64,000 nucleotides of DNA from the NCBI RefSeq assembly GCF_000719135.1, contig NZ_JOEK01000009.1, positions 496,001-560,000 on the forward strand, read 5' to 3'. A model generated the notes under the pieces. The model was not told the origin of the DNA. It saw only the letters and a list, made by a program, of their open reading frames with translations, and searched no databases. Source of the stretch: Streptomyces avicenniae (GTDB lineage: Bacteria > Actinomycetota > Actinomycetes > Streptomycetales > Streptomycetaceae). Each line of letters opens with the position of its first letter. Position 1 is the first letter of the stretch. Positions 7,776 to 15,938 of the stretch are shown one piece after another. Both the position numbers and the translations under genes were made by a program.

Positions 7776-8797
7776 ACACCGTGCACCTGGCGATCGGCGT
7801 GCTGACGCTGGTCACGAACGCGTTCTTCGTCGGCGCCGAGTTCTCCCTCATCTCCGTGCGCCGCGACCAGATCGAGCCGCGCGCCGAGCGGGGCGAACGG
7901 CGGGCGCGCACCGTCCTGTGGGCCCTGCGGCACCTGTCGCAGATGCTCGCGGCGGCGCAGCTCGGCGTCACCGTCTCCTCGCTGGTGCTCGGCGCCGTGG
8001 CGGAACCGGCGATCGCGCACCTGCTGGAGCCCGCCTTCGACGCCGTGGGCGTGCCGGTCTCGCTCGGCCACACGGTCGCCTTCGCCGTCGCCCTGCTGAT
8101 CGCGACGTACGCGCACATGCTGTTCGGCGAGATGGTGCCGAAGAACGTCGCGCTGGCCGCGCCGGAGCGGACCGTGCTGCTGCTCGCTCCCCCGCTCGTG
8201 GCGCTGACGCGGGCGCTGCGGCCCGTCATCTTCGGGATCAACGCGCTGGCCAACGCCGTGCTGCGCCTGCTGCGCGTGGAGACGCGGGACGAGGTGGCGT
8301 CCGTCTTCACGGACGAGGAGCTGGCCCGGCTGGTGCGCGATTCGTCGGACGCGGGGCTGCTGCCGCCCGACGAGGGCGAGCGGCTGCGGGACGCGCTGGC
8401 CCTCGGCAGCCGCGCGGTGGCCGAGGTCATGGTGCCGCTGGCGCGCATGGTGACGGTGGACCACCGGGTCACGCCGCGGCGGCTTGAGCGGACGTCGGCC
8501 GAGTCGGGCTACTCGCGCTTCCCCGTCACCGGTCCTGGCGACCAGGTCATGGGGTTCCTGCATGTGAAGGACACGCTGGAGCGGACCGAGCGCGACCGCC
8601 CCTTCCCGCGCACGGCGCTGCACCCGGTGGTGCGGGTCAGGCTGGACACGCCGCTGGACGACGCGCTGACGGCGATGCGCGGCACGGTGACTCACCTGGC
8701 CGCGGTGATCGGCGGGAACGGGCGGCTGCTGGGCTTCGTGACCATGGAGGACGTGCTGGCCGAGCTGGTCGGCCCGCCCGCGCCGCGCGCGGCCTGA
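7772..8797 (+). CDS. Second CNNM/CBS membrane protein, shorter paralogue without CorC_HlyC tail
   Basis: A 341-residue paralogue of the upstream gene, starting within its stop codon (ATGA). It has the same CNNM membrane domain (VGAEFSLISVRRDQIE, LGVTVSSLVLGAVAEP, GEMVPKNVALA) and a CBS pair (AEVMVPLARMVTV, SRFPVTGPGDQVMGFLHVKD, FVTMEDVLAELVG). It ends just after CBS 2 and lacks the C-terminal transporter-associated domain. A long-short pairing of these genes is common in actinomycetes; a joint role in cation export or membrane homeostasis is inferred, not shown. Confidence 0.9.
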   Translation: MNTVHLAIGVLTLVTNAFFVGAEFSLISVRRDQIEPRAERGERRARTVLWALRHLSQMLAAAQLGVTVSSLVLGAVAEPAIAHLLEPAFDAVGVPVSLGHTVAFAVALLIATYAHMLFGEMVPKNVALAAPERTVLLLAPPLVALTRALRPVIFGINALANAVLRLLRVETRDEVASVFTDEELARLVRDSSDAGLLPPDEGERLRDALALGSRAVAEVMVPLARMVTVDHRVTPRRLERTSAESGYSRFPVTGPGDQVMGFLHVKDTLERTERDRPFPRTALHPVVRVRLDTPLDDALTAMRGTVTHLAAVIGGNGRLLGFVTMEDVLAELVGPPAPRAA

Positions 8798-8821
8798 TTG
8801 GTGCGCCGAGCCGTCGGGTAC
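8796..8821 (+). promoter_or_regulatory. SigB-like promoter GATT-N16-GGGTAC before DUF2795 gene
   Basis: GATT at 8796-8799 and GGGTAC at 8816-8821, 16 nt apart, fit GNNT-N14..16-GGGTAC. The box lies in the gap just after the CNNM pair and 84 nt before the DUF2795 start. This suggests that the small gene is stress-controlled separately from its upstream neighbours. Confidence 0.5.
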
Positions 8822-8904
8822 GCGGAAGACGCACACGGAACAGACCAATCACGCATGACGGACAAGAGCGGATGGACCGCACGGAATCGAGAAGGAGGCC
8901 GAGC

Positions 8905-9093
8905 ATGGGCAAACCGAATCCGATCGAGGTGCAGAAGGCGCTCAAGGGCATCAGCTATCCGGCCGACAGGTCGGACCTGGCCGAGCAGGCGAAGCAGAAC
9001 CACGCCGACCAGGGCCTCGTGCAGCGCATGGAGACGCTGAAGGGCGACACCTTCGAGCGGCCGAGCGACGTGCAGAAGGCGCTCTTCGACTGA
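8905..9093 (+). CDS. DUF2795 family small protein
   Basis: A 62-residue soluble protein. PIEVQKALKGISYPADRSDL matches the core of DUF2795, a small domain common in actinomycetes, often near stress genes and of unknown function. A phrase similar to its start recurs at the end (SDVQKALFD), hinting at an internal duplication. AAGGAGG at 8892-8898 gives a strong ribosome binding site 6 nt before the ATG. A strong hairpin terminator follows 43 bp after the stop, making it a single-gene transcript, probably from the SigB-like box upstream. Confidence 0.85.
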   Translation: MGKPNPIEVQKALKGISYPADRSDLAEQAKQNHADQGLVQRMETLKGDTFERPSDVQKALFD

Positions 9094-9135
9094 CGGCGCC
9101 GCCACCCCTTCCGTGAACGGTGGCACGCCACGACA

Positions 9136-9162
9136 GCCCCCCGGCCCGGAAGGCCGGGGGGC
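9136..9162. terminator. Perfect 11-bp GC hairpin terminator
   Basis: GCCCCCCGGCC (9136-9146) pairs perfectly with GGCCGGGGGGC (9152-9162) around a 5-nt loop (CGGAA). It sits between the DUF2795 gene and the convergent zinc-ribbon pair and can stop transcription from both sides. Confidence 0.8.
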
Positions 9163-9175
9163 CGTCGTCGTCCTG

Positions 9176-9391
9176 CTACTCGTGTGGAGGTGTGCAGCGG
9201 TCCTCGGGCGCGCGGCACAGGTAGCCGCGGCCTTTGCAGTGCCAACAGCGGTGCGGCGCCGGTACGCCCATGGCCGGGCCGGCCACGGGGACGTACAGCG
9301 TCTCCCGGACCTCGGTGCGCCTGCCCGTGCATGCCTGGCACTGCTGGTGCGGCCCCGGGCAGTCGTCCGGCGGGCCTACTGGCTGATCCAT
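9176..9391 (-). CDS. Small zinc-ribbon-like protein, 71 residues, overlapping its upstream neighbour
   Basis: The frame MDQPVGPP... from the ATG at 9391 gives 71 residues with QCQACTGRRTEV, CWHCKGRGYLC and RCTPP. The paired CxxC-type knuckles resemble the DnaJ cysteine-rich zinc fold (CxxCxGxG). Codons before this ATG look random, so I reject a longer form. The start lies 16 bp inside the previous zinc-ribbon gene in another frame, so the two are probably translationally coupled. The function is unknown; similar tiny Cys-rich proteins in Streptomyces are conserved but uncharacterised. Confidence 0.7.
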   Translation of the reverse strand: MDQPVGPPDDCPGPHQQCQACTGRRTEVRETLYVPVAGPAMGVPAPHRCWHCKGRGYLCRAPEDRCTPPHE

Positions 9392-9549
9392 CCCGTCCCT
9401 CCGCAGGAGCCGCAGGACCGCTCCTCGTACTCCGTGGGCACGCCCGGCTCGACAGTGGACCGCCGAGCCACCAGGACGTACCCCTTGCCGCTGCATGTCC
9501 CGCACTGCGCCTTGGGCTTCGGGGCCTTCGGCGGCTTTGCCTTACCCAT
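9376..9549 (-). CDS. Small DnaJ-like zinc-ribbon protein, 57 residues
   Basis: The ATG at 9549 is preceded by GAGGAG at good spacing. The protein begins with a Lys/Pro-rich tail (MGKAKPPKAPKPKAQ) followed by CGTCSGKGYVLVARRS and, at the end, RSCGSCGGTGWISQ. These are two CxxCxGxG knuckles, as in one half of the DnaJ zinc-binding region, without a J domain. It probably binds one zinc ion and may contact nucleic acid or protein. It is separated from the 278-residue gene upstream by a strong terminator, so it likely has its own promoter. Function unknown. Confidence 0.7.
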   Translation of the reverse strand: MGKAKPPKAPKPKAQCGTCSGKGYVLVARRSTVEPGVPTEYEERSCGSCGGTGWISQ

Positions 9550-9586
9550 TGTGTACCACTCCTCGCTGCTCGTGGTGGTCGTTGGG

Positions 9587-9625
9587 TGCCCGGCCGCCGC
9601 CGGTGCGGGCGGAGGCGGCCGGGCA
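9587..9625 (-). terminator. Perfect 12-bp hairpin after the 278-residue gene
   Basis: TGCCCGGCCGCC (9587-9598) pairs perfectly with GGCGGCCGGGCA (9614-9625) around a 15-nt loop. It lies 42 bp downstream of the minus-strand stop at 9667 and upstream of the zinc-ribbon pair, separating the two transcription units. Confidence 0.75.
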
Positions 9626-9666
9626 GCCTGCCCGCGTGTGCCAGTGGGGTCACGCGCGGTCAGGGG

Positions 9667-10503
9667 TCAGAACGGTGCGAACGGCAGCCGCGTCCGTTCG
9701 CCGCTCGCGGCGGCGAGGGTGTCCAGCACCTCGTCCCGGCTCGGCGGGGGCGCGGTGGACAGGGCGACGCTGGCCCACATGCACAGGCCGTCCATCACCG
9801 GGGTGACGCTGTACGCGTGGCGGACGCCGTTCGCCAGGCCGGGGATCGGGTCGGGCAGCCTTGGCGTGCGGTGGGCCCGTGAGCGGTGGATCTGGATGGC
9901 TACGGCGTCCTCGTCGGCGCGCAGGCTCAGCCACCAGGGGCGTCGGGTCCGTCCGGCCGTGATCATGGCGTCCGCGACGGGCCACGCGGCGGACAGGCCG
10001 TGGGCGTCGAGTGTGCTCCGCGTCCACTCCGCGGCTGCCGTCGTGTCGTCGTCCCCGCCGCCGCCCGGGAAGAGACGCGAGGTGAACAGGTGCACGGGTT
10101 CCCGGCGGTCGTCGGTGTCGGTCACGGCCGCCTTCCGTAGCTCCATGACGGCGGCGTGCACGGCTGAGGTCGCGGCGCCACGATCCCGGCCCGCCACCAC
10201 ACGCGACGCGGAGGCCGCAACAGCGGGGAACAGCCGGTCCGTGATGGGCCGCAGCTGGGGCGCGTCACCCAGATCCGCGAGCCGCGCGACCAGTTCGTAG
10301 GGAACAGCAGCGGGCCAGTAGTGCAGGCCACCACGGGACCCGGACGGGTGCGCGAGGAACGGCACGAGGCGCCCACCGATCCGGCAAGGGCGGCAGGCGT
10401 ACGACGTCCAGCGGCCGGTCCCGTCCCCTGTCGGGATCTCAGCGACGGTCACCAACTCGCCAGCGGTCGCACCGCAGTACATGCAGCGCACGTCCGCAAT
10501 CAC
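9667..10503 (-). CDS. Uncharacterised 278-residue protein with N-terminal CxxC...CxxC
   Basis: GTG start at 10503. The first 45 residues hold CMYCGATAG and CRPCRIGG, a likely zinc knuckle (Cys at about 7, 10, 37, 40). The rest is mixed alpha/beta with no motif I recognise, including HYWPAAVPYELVARLADLGD and a Ser/Trp-rich middle. Its start overlaps the stop of the upstream frameshifted gene (GTGA), so they formed one coupled operon, read away from the divergent HTH regulator. The same kind of neighbourhood (HTH regulator, small Cys-rich proteins, unknowns) is familiar from Streptomyces accessory regions, but I cannot name a function. Confidence 0.6.
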   Translation of the reverse strand: MIADVRCMYCGATAGELVTVAEIPTGDGTGRWTSYACRPCRIGGRLVPFLAHPSGSRGGLHYWPAAVPYELVARLADLGDAPQLRPITDRLFPAVAASASRVVAGRDRGAATSAVHAAVMELRKAAVTDTDDRREPVHLFTSRLFPGGGGDDDTTAAAEWTRSTLDAHGLSAAWPVADAMITAGRTRRPWWLSLRADEDAVAIQIHRSRAHRTPRLPDPIPGLANGVRHAYSVTPVMDGLCMWASVALSTAPPPSRDEVLDTLAAASGERTRLPFAPF

Positions 10504-10996
10504 GACCCCTCACCCCCGTCCGGCGTCTCCCCCGGCCCGGCCTCGGCGGCAGAAGGCGCGGAAGTCGCCTCGGCATCCGTGGCCGGTGTCCCCCGCCAGA
10601 CGGGCCGGGGCAGCGGCCCTTCCAGGCCGGTGATGACGGTGATGTGCGGGTTCGGGTCACGGCGGGGCGCAGGCCGGCGTCCCCGTCCCACAGGCCATGG
10701 ACACGATCGACCGGCGGGATCGCGAGCACGTGCCCACGCCCCAACGGCACCACACCGCAAGGCCACCACCGCCCGTTCGCCGCACCGACCGGAACCAGCC
10801 AGTGCAACACCCGCTGCACCGGATCCTCCACCACCGGCCCCGACAACCCCGTCAACGCGAGACGCGGCAACACGTACAACCCCTGGAAGGTCGGCACACG
10901 CACCGCATCGAAGTCCTCACCCAACGGCCTTATGCGAACCCGGCGGTCGATCGGTACCCAAGCGGGGAATGTATGAAGGAGAGGAGTTCCGGTCAC
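10500..10996 (-). pseudogene. Uncharacterised ~165-residue gene interrupted by an apparent frameshift
   Basis: From a GTG at 10996 a protein-like frame runs through TGTPLLHTFPAWVPIDRRVR, GEDFDAVRVPTFQGLYVLPR, VLHWLVPVGAANGRWWPCG to about 10670 (LWDGDAGLRP). From there this frame becomes Arg-rich nonsense, while the next frame becomes protein-like (DPNPHITVITGLEGPLPRPV) and runs to a stop at 10500, coupled (GTGA) to the 278-residue gene. The 497-bp span is not a multiple of 3. This is a one-base indel (real, or a sequencing error) somewhere in about 10655-10690, in a C/G-rich run. No family function known to me. The true start could also be a TTG or GTG up to 11101. Confidence 0.55.
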
Positions 10997-11116
10997 AGTC
11001 TCACCAACCTCGATAGGGGGTGACAACCAGTCAACTCCTCGATGCGGAGCGGTACGAGATGCCAGACTGTCGGCCACTGTCGTCCACTTGTCGTCCAGCA
11101 CTACCTGAGGGAAGCC

Positions 11117-12355
11117 GTGACCGACGCAGACCGCATCCGGGACGCGCGCCGTGCGCGCGGCCTGACTCAGGAGGGGCTGTCAACTCGGCTGGCCATCGCC
11201 GCAGGTCGCGCCCCCACGGACGGCCCCGGCCGAAACCAGGTCTACCGGTGGGAGAAAGGGCGCCGATGCCCTAGCTCATGGCGCCCTCATCTGGAGCAGG
11301 TGCTCGGTATCTCCCTGAACGGTTACCGTGGTCAGACCGCACAGCTCGCGGGTATCCATGAGATCGAGATCGAGGAGATGCCTGTGGACCGCCGCCAGTT
11401 CATCGGAGCCAGCGCTGTCGCCGGGGTCGCGATCAGCTCACCCGCGACGGCCGGGGGACGTCGCCTGGGCCGTTCCGATGTGGACCGTGCCAGGGCGCGT
11501 CTGGCCGATCTGCGCCGACTCGACGACTACAGCGGCGGCGCCGCGGTCTACCCGCTGGCCATCCGGGAGATCGGCGCTCTCGCCGGTATGGCGTCCTCGG
11601 GCACTTACACCCAGGCAGTGGGACAGCAACTTCTCACCACACTGGGCGAGCTGTACCAGTTCACCGCGTGGACGGCGTTCGACGCCGGGCACGGCGAGCG
11701 TGCACGAGGGCTCGCGCTCGCGGCGGCGAACGCCGCCAACCGGGCTGGCGACCGCACTCTGGGTGCGACGGCGCTCTCCGAGCTGTCCTACCTGACCGCC
11801 TCGTCAGCTCACCCCGGTGAGGGCGTCGCGATGGCCCGCGCCTCGCTGGCGAACGCTCGGCACGCCATCCCGGCGGTGCGGGTCGTCCTGGCGGACCGGC
11901 TCGCGTGGGCATGCGCGCGCACCGGGGACCTGGAGGGGGCTGCCCGAGCGATCGGAACGGCGCAGGAGGCACACGACCGCCGGGACGACGCCTCGGACGA
12001 CGAACCCGACACCGTGTACTGGATCAACCGTGACGAGTCCATGATCATGAGTGGCCGTGTCTGGTCGGCCCTGGGGCGGCATGACCGTGCCGCCGCCGTG
12101 TTCGAGGAGCTGACGGCCCCCTACGACGACACACACGCCCGCGAGATGTCGCTGCTGCACTGCTGGTTGGCGGACGCACGCGTGGGGACCGGCGAGATCG
12201 ATGGGGCGGTGGCGTCCGCCCGTCGGGCCGCCGAACTGGCTGCCCAGACCGCGTCGCCCCGGACCGACGACATGCTCAGGAACACGTTCAGCGCGCTCCA
12301 GCCCCACCGGGGAACACCCGCGGTCGGCGAACTGCTGGACACCTGGAACGGCTGA
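11117..12355 (+). CDS. HTH (XRE-type) regulator with TPR-like sensory domain
   Basis: 412 residues from a GTG with GAGGGA upstream. The N-terminus (1-70) is a Cro/C1-type HTH: RIRDARRARGLTQEGLSTRL, an insert, then NQVYRWEKGRRCPSS and HLEQVLGI. Residues about 90-125 hold a DRRQFIGASAVAGVA phrase like a Tat signal, which is common in this Streptomyces regulator family and probably not a working signal. The remainder is alpha-helical repeats of TPR type (ALAAANAANRAGDRTLGATA, LAWACARTGDLEGAARAIG, ALGRHDRAAAVFEEL), which usually bind peptides or small signals. It is divergent from the unknown operon on the other strand and is its obvious candidate regulator. Confidence 0.8.
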   Translation: MTDADRIRDARRARGLTQEGLSTRLAIAAGRAPTDGPGRNQVYRWEKGRRCPSSWRPHLEQVLGISLNGYRGQTAQLAGIHEIEIEEMPVDRRQFIGASAVAGVAISSPATAGGRRLGRSDVDRARARLADLRRLDDYSGGAAVYPLAIREIGALAGMASSGTYTQAVGQQLLTTLGELYQFTAWTAFDAGHGERARGLALAAANAANRAGDRTLGATALSELSYLTASSAHPGEGVAMARASLANARHAIPAVRVVLADRLAWACARTGDLEGAARAIGTAQEAHDRRDDASDDEPDTVYWINRDESMIMSGRVWSALGRHDRAAAVFEELTAPYDDTHAREMSLLHCWLADARVGTGEIDGAVASARRAAELAAQTASPRTDDMLRNTFSALQPHRGTPAVGELLDTWNG

Positions 12356-12476
12356 CCGGCCCGCTGAAACGGACCGGCGTCGTGGGCCGGAGCCCGGCCG
12401 AGCACCTGTCATGACCCCTGCGCGGGACGCTGCGGTGGGCCGCGCACTCCCCCGCGTGACGGTAGGGTCACCGGGC

Positions 12477-13025
12477 ATGTACCCGGTGACCCAGTGCGGC
12501 GCCCACCTGACACTGCGCGAGGTGGGCGTGGACGATGTCGGTGCCCTGCTGGCGATCTACGGGAGCGCGGAGGCGACGCGGTATCTGTCGTTCGAGCCGC
12601 GCACGCGGGAGCAGGTCGGGCTCATCGTGGCCCGGTCGATGGTGTCCGCCACCGCGCAGCCCCGCACCGAGTACGCACTCGCCGTCTGCGAACGTGGCCC
12701 GGACGGGCCGCTCGTCGGGTTCGCGCGGCTCGCGCTCGGTGGGCAGAGCGCCGGGGAGATCGGGTTCGCTCTCCGTCCGGACCGCTGGGGACGCGGCTAC
12801 GGCCGCGAACTGGTCTCCGCACTGGTCGCGTTCGGCTTCGGCCCGCTGGAGCTCCATCGGATATGGGCGGCACGCGCGCCGGACAACGCTTCGTCGCGCG
12901 CGGTGCTCCTCGGCGCGGGCATGGAGGAGGAGGGGCGTATCCGGCACCACGTCCAGGTGCGTGGCGCATGGCGGGACTCCGTCGTGCACTCCCGGGTGAA
13001 CGACGAGGCGCCTCCGCTTCCTTGA
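12477..13025 (+). CDS. GNAT-family N-acetyltransferase (RimJ/RimL-like)
   Basis: 182 residues of GNAT fold: LTLREVGVDDVGALLAIYGS at the N-terminus, then GEIGFALRPDRWGRGYGREL with the acetyl-CoA loop (R/QxxGxG/A form RWGRGYG), and LHRIWAARAPDNASSRAVL with the typical NxxS near the end. The RimJ/RimL subfamily acetylates protein N-termini or small amines; the target here is unknown. There is no ribosome binding site, but TAGGGT at 12463-12468 lies 8 nt before the ATG, so a leaderless transcript is likely. It stands alone between the HTH regulator and a convergent MFS gene. Confidence 0.85.
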   Translation: MYPVTQCGAHLTLREVGVDDVGALLAIYGSAEATRYLSFEPRTREQVGLIVARSMVSATAQPRTEYALAVCERGPDGPLVGFARLALGGQSAGEIGFALRPDRWGRGYGRELVSALVAFGFGPLELHRIWAARAPDNASSRAVLLGAGMEEEGRIRHHVQVRGAWRDSVVHSRVNDEAPPLP

Positions 13026-13117
13026 CCTCCGTTCTGGTGGTCGTCGCGACATCCCGGCCAGGGGGCTTGCGAGGGACTTCGAGATCCGGGAGGGCCGGGG
13101 GTCCGCGCGGGCGGGTG

Positions 13118-14473
13118 TCAGGCGACCGGTGTCAGTTCGGCGGCGCGTGCCGTCGCGGGGGCCTGCGCCGGGGCGGGGGCGGCCGGGGCGGTGGTGGGGG
13201 TGCGGCGGGCCTGGAGGAGCAGTCCCGCGCCGGACACACCGGCGATGACCACGCCGCCGAGCACCAGGGCGGCCCGGGGGCCCATGACCTCCATGAGCAC
13301 GCCGATGGCGGGCGGCCCGACGAGGCTCCAGCCGGTGCTCAGGCTGCGCCACACGCCCAGGACGCGGCCCCGCATGTGCTCGGGCGGGTCGGTCTGGAGG
13401 ACGGTCGCGCCCGCCGTGTCGGACAGTGACTCGACGGCGGCCATCGGCAGCACCAGCAGGATCAGCAGGCCGAGGGACGGGGACAGCCCCGCCGCGATCT
13501 GGAGGACGGCGCCGGTGGCGGCCATGACGGCGACCAGGCGGACGGAGGGCCGCTGGAGCACTCCGGCGGCCAGGGCGCCGACGATGCCGCCGACGGCCAG
13601 CACCGTCGCGACGGTGCCGAAGGACCCGGCGCCGCCCGCGAGCGGGCCCGTGACCAGGACGGCGAGCGTCAGGCCGTAGTTGCGGCCGAAGACGGCGCTC
13701 AGGGCGGTGACGGCGGCCAGCGCGACCAGCCGGGGGCGGCCCAGGAAGTAGCGCAGCCCTTCGCGCGGGTCGGCGCTGATGCGCGGCGCCGGGGCCTTCG
13801 CGGCGGGGGCGGGCCCTGCGGCGGGCGCGGGCGCGTCGTCCCGTTCTGCGAGGCGCAGGAAGGGGATCACCGAGGCGACGAAGAGGAACGACAGGCCGTT
13901 CGCGACGAACGCGGCGGCCGTCCCCGCCAGCGCCACGACGGCACCGGCCATGGCCGTGCCCGCGAGGCGGCCGACGCTGTGCACGGCGGAGCCGAGCGCG
14001 ATGGCCGAGGGCACGTCCTTGCGGGGCACCAGGTCGTTCCCGAGCAGGGAGCAGGCCGGGCCGTCCACGGTGGCGATGACGCCGGTGACGGCGGACAGCA
14101 GCAGCAGCGTGGGCACGTTCAGCGTGCCGAGCGCGACCATGGCGGCGGTCGTGAACGCGACGAGGCCGAGCGCCGCCTGGCTGACGGCGGCCGTCAGCTT
14201 GCGGGGCCAGGCGTCCACGGCGGCGCCGCCGACGAGGCCGAGGAGCAGCCCTGGGCCCGCCTGGACGGCCAGCGAGAGGCCGGTCATGGCGGCGGAGCCG
14301 GTGATGTGCAGGACCAGGAGGTTCTGCACGGTGAGCTGCATCCACGTGCCGAGGTTCGAGAAGAGGTTGGCGATCGACCACCAGCGCATGCTGGGGTGTC
14401 GCAGACAACGCCACGGGTTGCGGTCGCCGCCGGGGCGCGGGGCGCGCAGGCGGGCCGGGACGAGGAGAGACAT
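13118..14473 (-). CDS. MFS exporter of the DHA3/EntS-like type
   Basis: A 451-residue membrane protein with about 12 helices. FSNLGTWMQLTVQNLLVLHI near the start, VGGAAVDAWPRKLTA in the 2-3 loop, and MRGRVLGVWRSLSTGWSLVG in the second half are characteristic of the DHA3/enterobactin-exporter branch. There is a long Ala/Pro-rich cytoplasmic loop (about 195-225) and an Ala/Pro-rich C-tail. The ATG at 14473 is chosen because upstream in-frame sequence is low-complexity Pro/Gly. It may export a drug or siderophore, but no biosynthesis genes are adjacent and the substrate is unknown. Confidence 0.82.
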   Translation of the reverse strand: MSLLVPARLRAPRPGGDRNPWRCLRHPSMRWWSIANLFSNLGTWMQLTVQNLLVLHITGSAAMTGLSLAVQAGPGLLLGLVGGAAVDAWPRKLTAAVSQAALGLVAFTTAAMVALGTLNVPTLLLLSAVTGVIATVDGPACSLLGNDLVPRKDVPSAIALGSAVHSVGRLAGTAMAGAVVALAGTAAAFVANGLSFLFVASVIPFLRLAERDDAPAPAAGPAPAAKAPAPRISADPREGLRYFLGRPRLVALAAVTALSAVFGRNYGLTLAVLVTGPLAGGAGSFGTVATVLAVGGIVGALAAGVLQRPSVRLVAVMAATGAVLQIAAGLSPSLGLLILLVLPMAAVESLSDTAGATVLQTDPPEHMRGRVLGVWRSLSTGWSLVGPPAIGVLMEVMGPRAALVLGGVVIAGVSGAGLLLQARRTPTTAPAAPAPAQAPATARAAELTPVA

Positions 14474-14556
14474 CAGGGGGCACCTGGAGGGGGCGGGACG
14501 GCTTCCGGGTCCGGGCGCCGTCGCACCGCCGGGAGCGGTCCCCACCATGGCAGAGC

Positions 14557-14600
14557 GGCGCCCGCGCCCGGAAGACCAAGATCACCCCGGGACGGGCGCC
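14557..14600 (-). terminator. Hairpin between dehydrogenase and MFS genes
   Basis: GGCGCCCG (14557-14564) pairs with CGGGCGCC (14593-14600), and inner CCCGG/CCGGG pairs extend it. It lies in the 201-bp gap downstream of the minus-strand dehydrogenase and upstream of the minus-strand MFS gene, so it probably ends the dehydrogenase transcript. Confidence 0.45.
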
Positions 14601-14674
14601 GCCGCCGTCACTCCGTGCGGCACAAGGGCGGCGGGCGCCGCGTGCCGTTGCTCACACACCGCCGCGGGTGCGCG

Positions 14675-15847
14675 TCAGGGCCGCAGGACGACCTTCGCGG
14701 CGTCCTTGTGCTGGAACAGCTCGTAGGCGTAGGTGGCGTCGTCGAGCGGCATGTGGTGGGTGGCGAAGTCGTCCACGCCGAGCGGGTCGTCGTCGCCGAG
14801 CAGCGGCAGGATCTCGGGGACCCAGCGCTTGACGTTGGCCTGGCCCATGCGGAGCTGGATCTGCTTGTCGAACAGGCGCAGCAGCGGCATCGGGTCGGCC
14901 ATCCCGCTGTAGACGCCGCTCAGCGAGATCGTGCCGCCGCGCCTGACCATGTCGATGGCGAGGTGGATGGCGGCCATCCGGTCCACCCCGGCCTTGCCCG
15001 CCAGTCGCTCCGCCATCCGGTCGGGCAGCAGGCCGGGGAGCGCCTGCGCCATGCGGCCCGCGCCGCTGCCGTGCGCCTCCATGCCGACCGCGTCGATGAC
15101 GGCGTCGGGGCCGCGGACGGTGCGCTCGCGCACGGACTGGGCGACGTCCGAGTGCTGGGTGAGGTCCATGGCCTCGATGCCGCGTGCCATGACGCGGGCG
15201 AGGCGTTCGGGAACGAGGTCGATGCCGATCACCTGGCCGGCGCCCTGGTGCTGGGCGATGCGGCAGCACATCTCGCCGATGGGGCCGAGGCCGAGGACCG
15301 CGACGCTGCCGCCCGGCGGGATGTCGGCGTAGCGGACGGCCTGCCAGGCGGTCGGCAGGACGTCGGAGAGGTAGAGGTAGCGGTCGTCGGGCACGTCGGC
15401 GGGGACCGTGATGGGCCCGTACTGGGCCTGCGGGACGCGCAGGTACTCGGCCTGCGCGCCGGGCACGGCGCCGTACAGCCTGGTGTGGCCGAAGAGGGCG
15501 GCGCCCGAGCCGTGCTCGGTGACCTGGGTCGTCTCGCACTGGCTCTGGAGCCCTTCGCGGCACATCCAGCACGTGCCGCAGGCGATGCCGAACGGGACGA
15601 CGACGCGGTCCCCGGGCCGTAGCCCGGTGACGTCGCGCCCGGTCTCCTCGACGACGCCGAGGGCCTCGTGGCCGAGGATGTCGCCCGAGGTCATGAACGG
15701 GGACAGCACCTCGTAGACGTGCAGGTCGGAGCCGCACAGGCCGGTGGAGGTCACGCGGATCACCGCGTCCGTGGGCTCCTGGATGACCGGGTCGGGCACC
15801 TCGTCCACCCGTACGTCGCGCTTGCCGTGCCACACCGCCGCCTTCAT
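14675..15847 (-). CDS. Zinc-dependent alcohol/formaldehyde dehydrogenase (MDR family)
   Basis: 390 residues. Catalytic zinc ligands are C38 (GLCGSDLH), H60 and E61 (ILGHEALG); the structural zinc is held by C90, C93, C96 and C104 (IACGTCWMCREGLQSQC). The NAD(P) Rossmann motif GLGPIGEM lies around 185-195. The long insert (about 255-290) resembles the glutathione-independent or formaldehyde-dehydrogenase-like subgroup often annotated glutathione-dependent formaldehyde dehydrogenase in Streptomyces. It likely oxidises a small alcohol or aldehyde adduct. It is on the same strand as the cytochrome oxidase gene, 91 bp downstream of it, possibly with its own promoter. Confidence 0.87.
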   Translation of the reverse strand: MKAAVWHGKRDVRVDEVPDPVIQEPTDAVIRVTSTGLCGSDLHVYEVLSPFMTSGDILGHEALGVVEETGRDVTGLRPGDRVVVPFGIACGTCWMCREGLQSQCETTQVTEHGSGAALFGHTRLYGAVPGAQAEYLRVPQAQYGPITVPADVPDDRYLYLSDVLPTAWQAVRYADIPPGGSVAVLGLGPIGEMCCRIAQHQGAGQVIGIDLVPERLARVMARGIEAMDLTQHSDVAQSVRERTVRGPDAVIDAVGMEAHGSGAGRMAQALPGLLPDRMAERLAGKAGVDRMAAIHLAIDMVRRGGTISLSGVYSGMADPMPLLRLFDKQIQLRMGQANVKRWVPEILPLLGDDDPLGVDDFATHHMPLDDATYAYELFQHKDAAKVVLRP

Positions 15848-15938
15848 TCCGGCTCACCTCTCGTGGGGGACTCGCAGAGGAGCCGTGTACCCCGATTCGC
15901 GAAGATCGCCCCTTGTGCGGGGATACGCCGGGCGCGGG

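Noticed and set aside
9376..9549. Toxin-antitoxin pair of tiny overlapping ORFs
   Set aside because: Both proteins are zinc knuckles with no toxin or antitoxin motif, so a TA label is not supported.
11360..11460. Tat signal peptide (DRRQFIGASAVAG) in the HTH regulator
   Set aside because: It is internal, after the DNA-binding domain, and recurs in this cytoplasmic regulator family.
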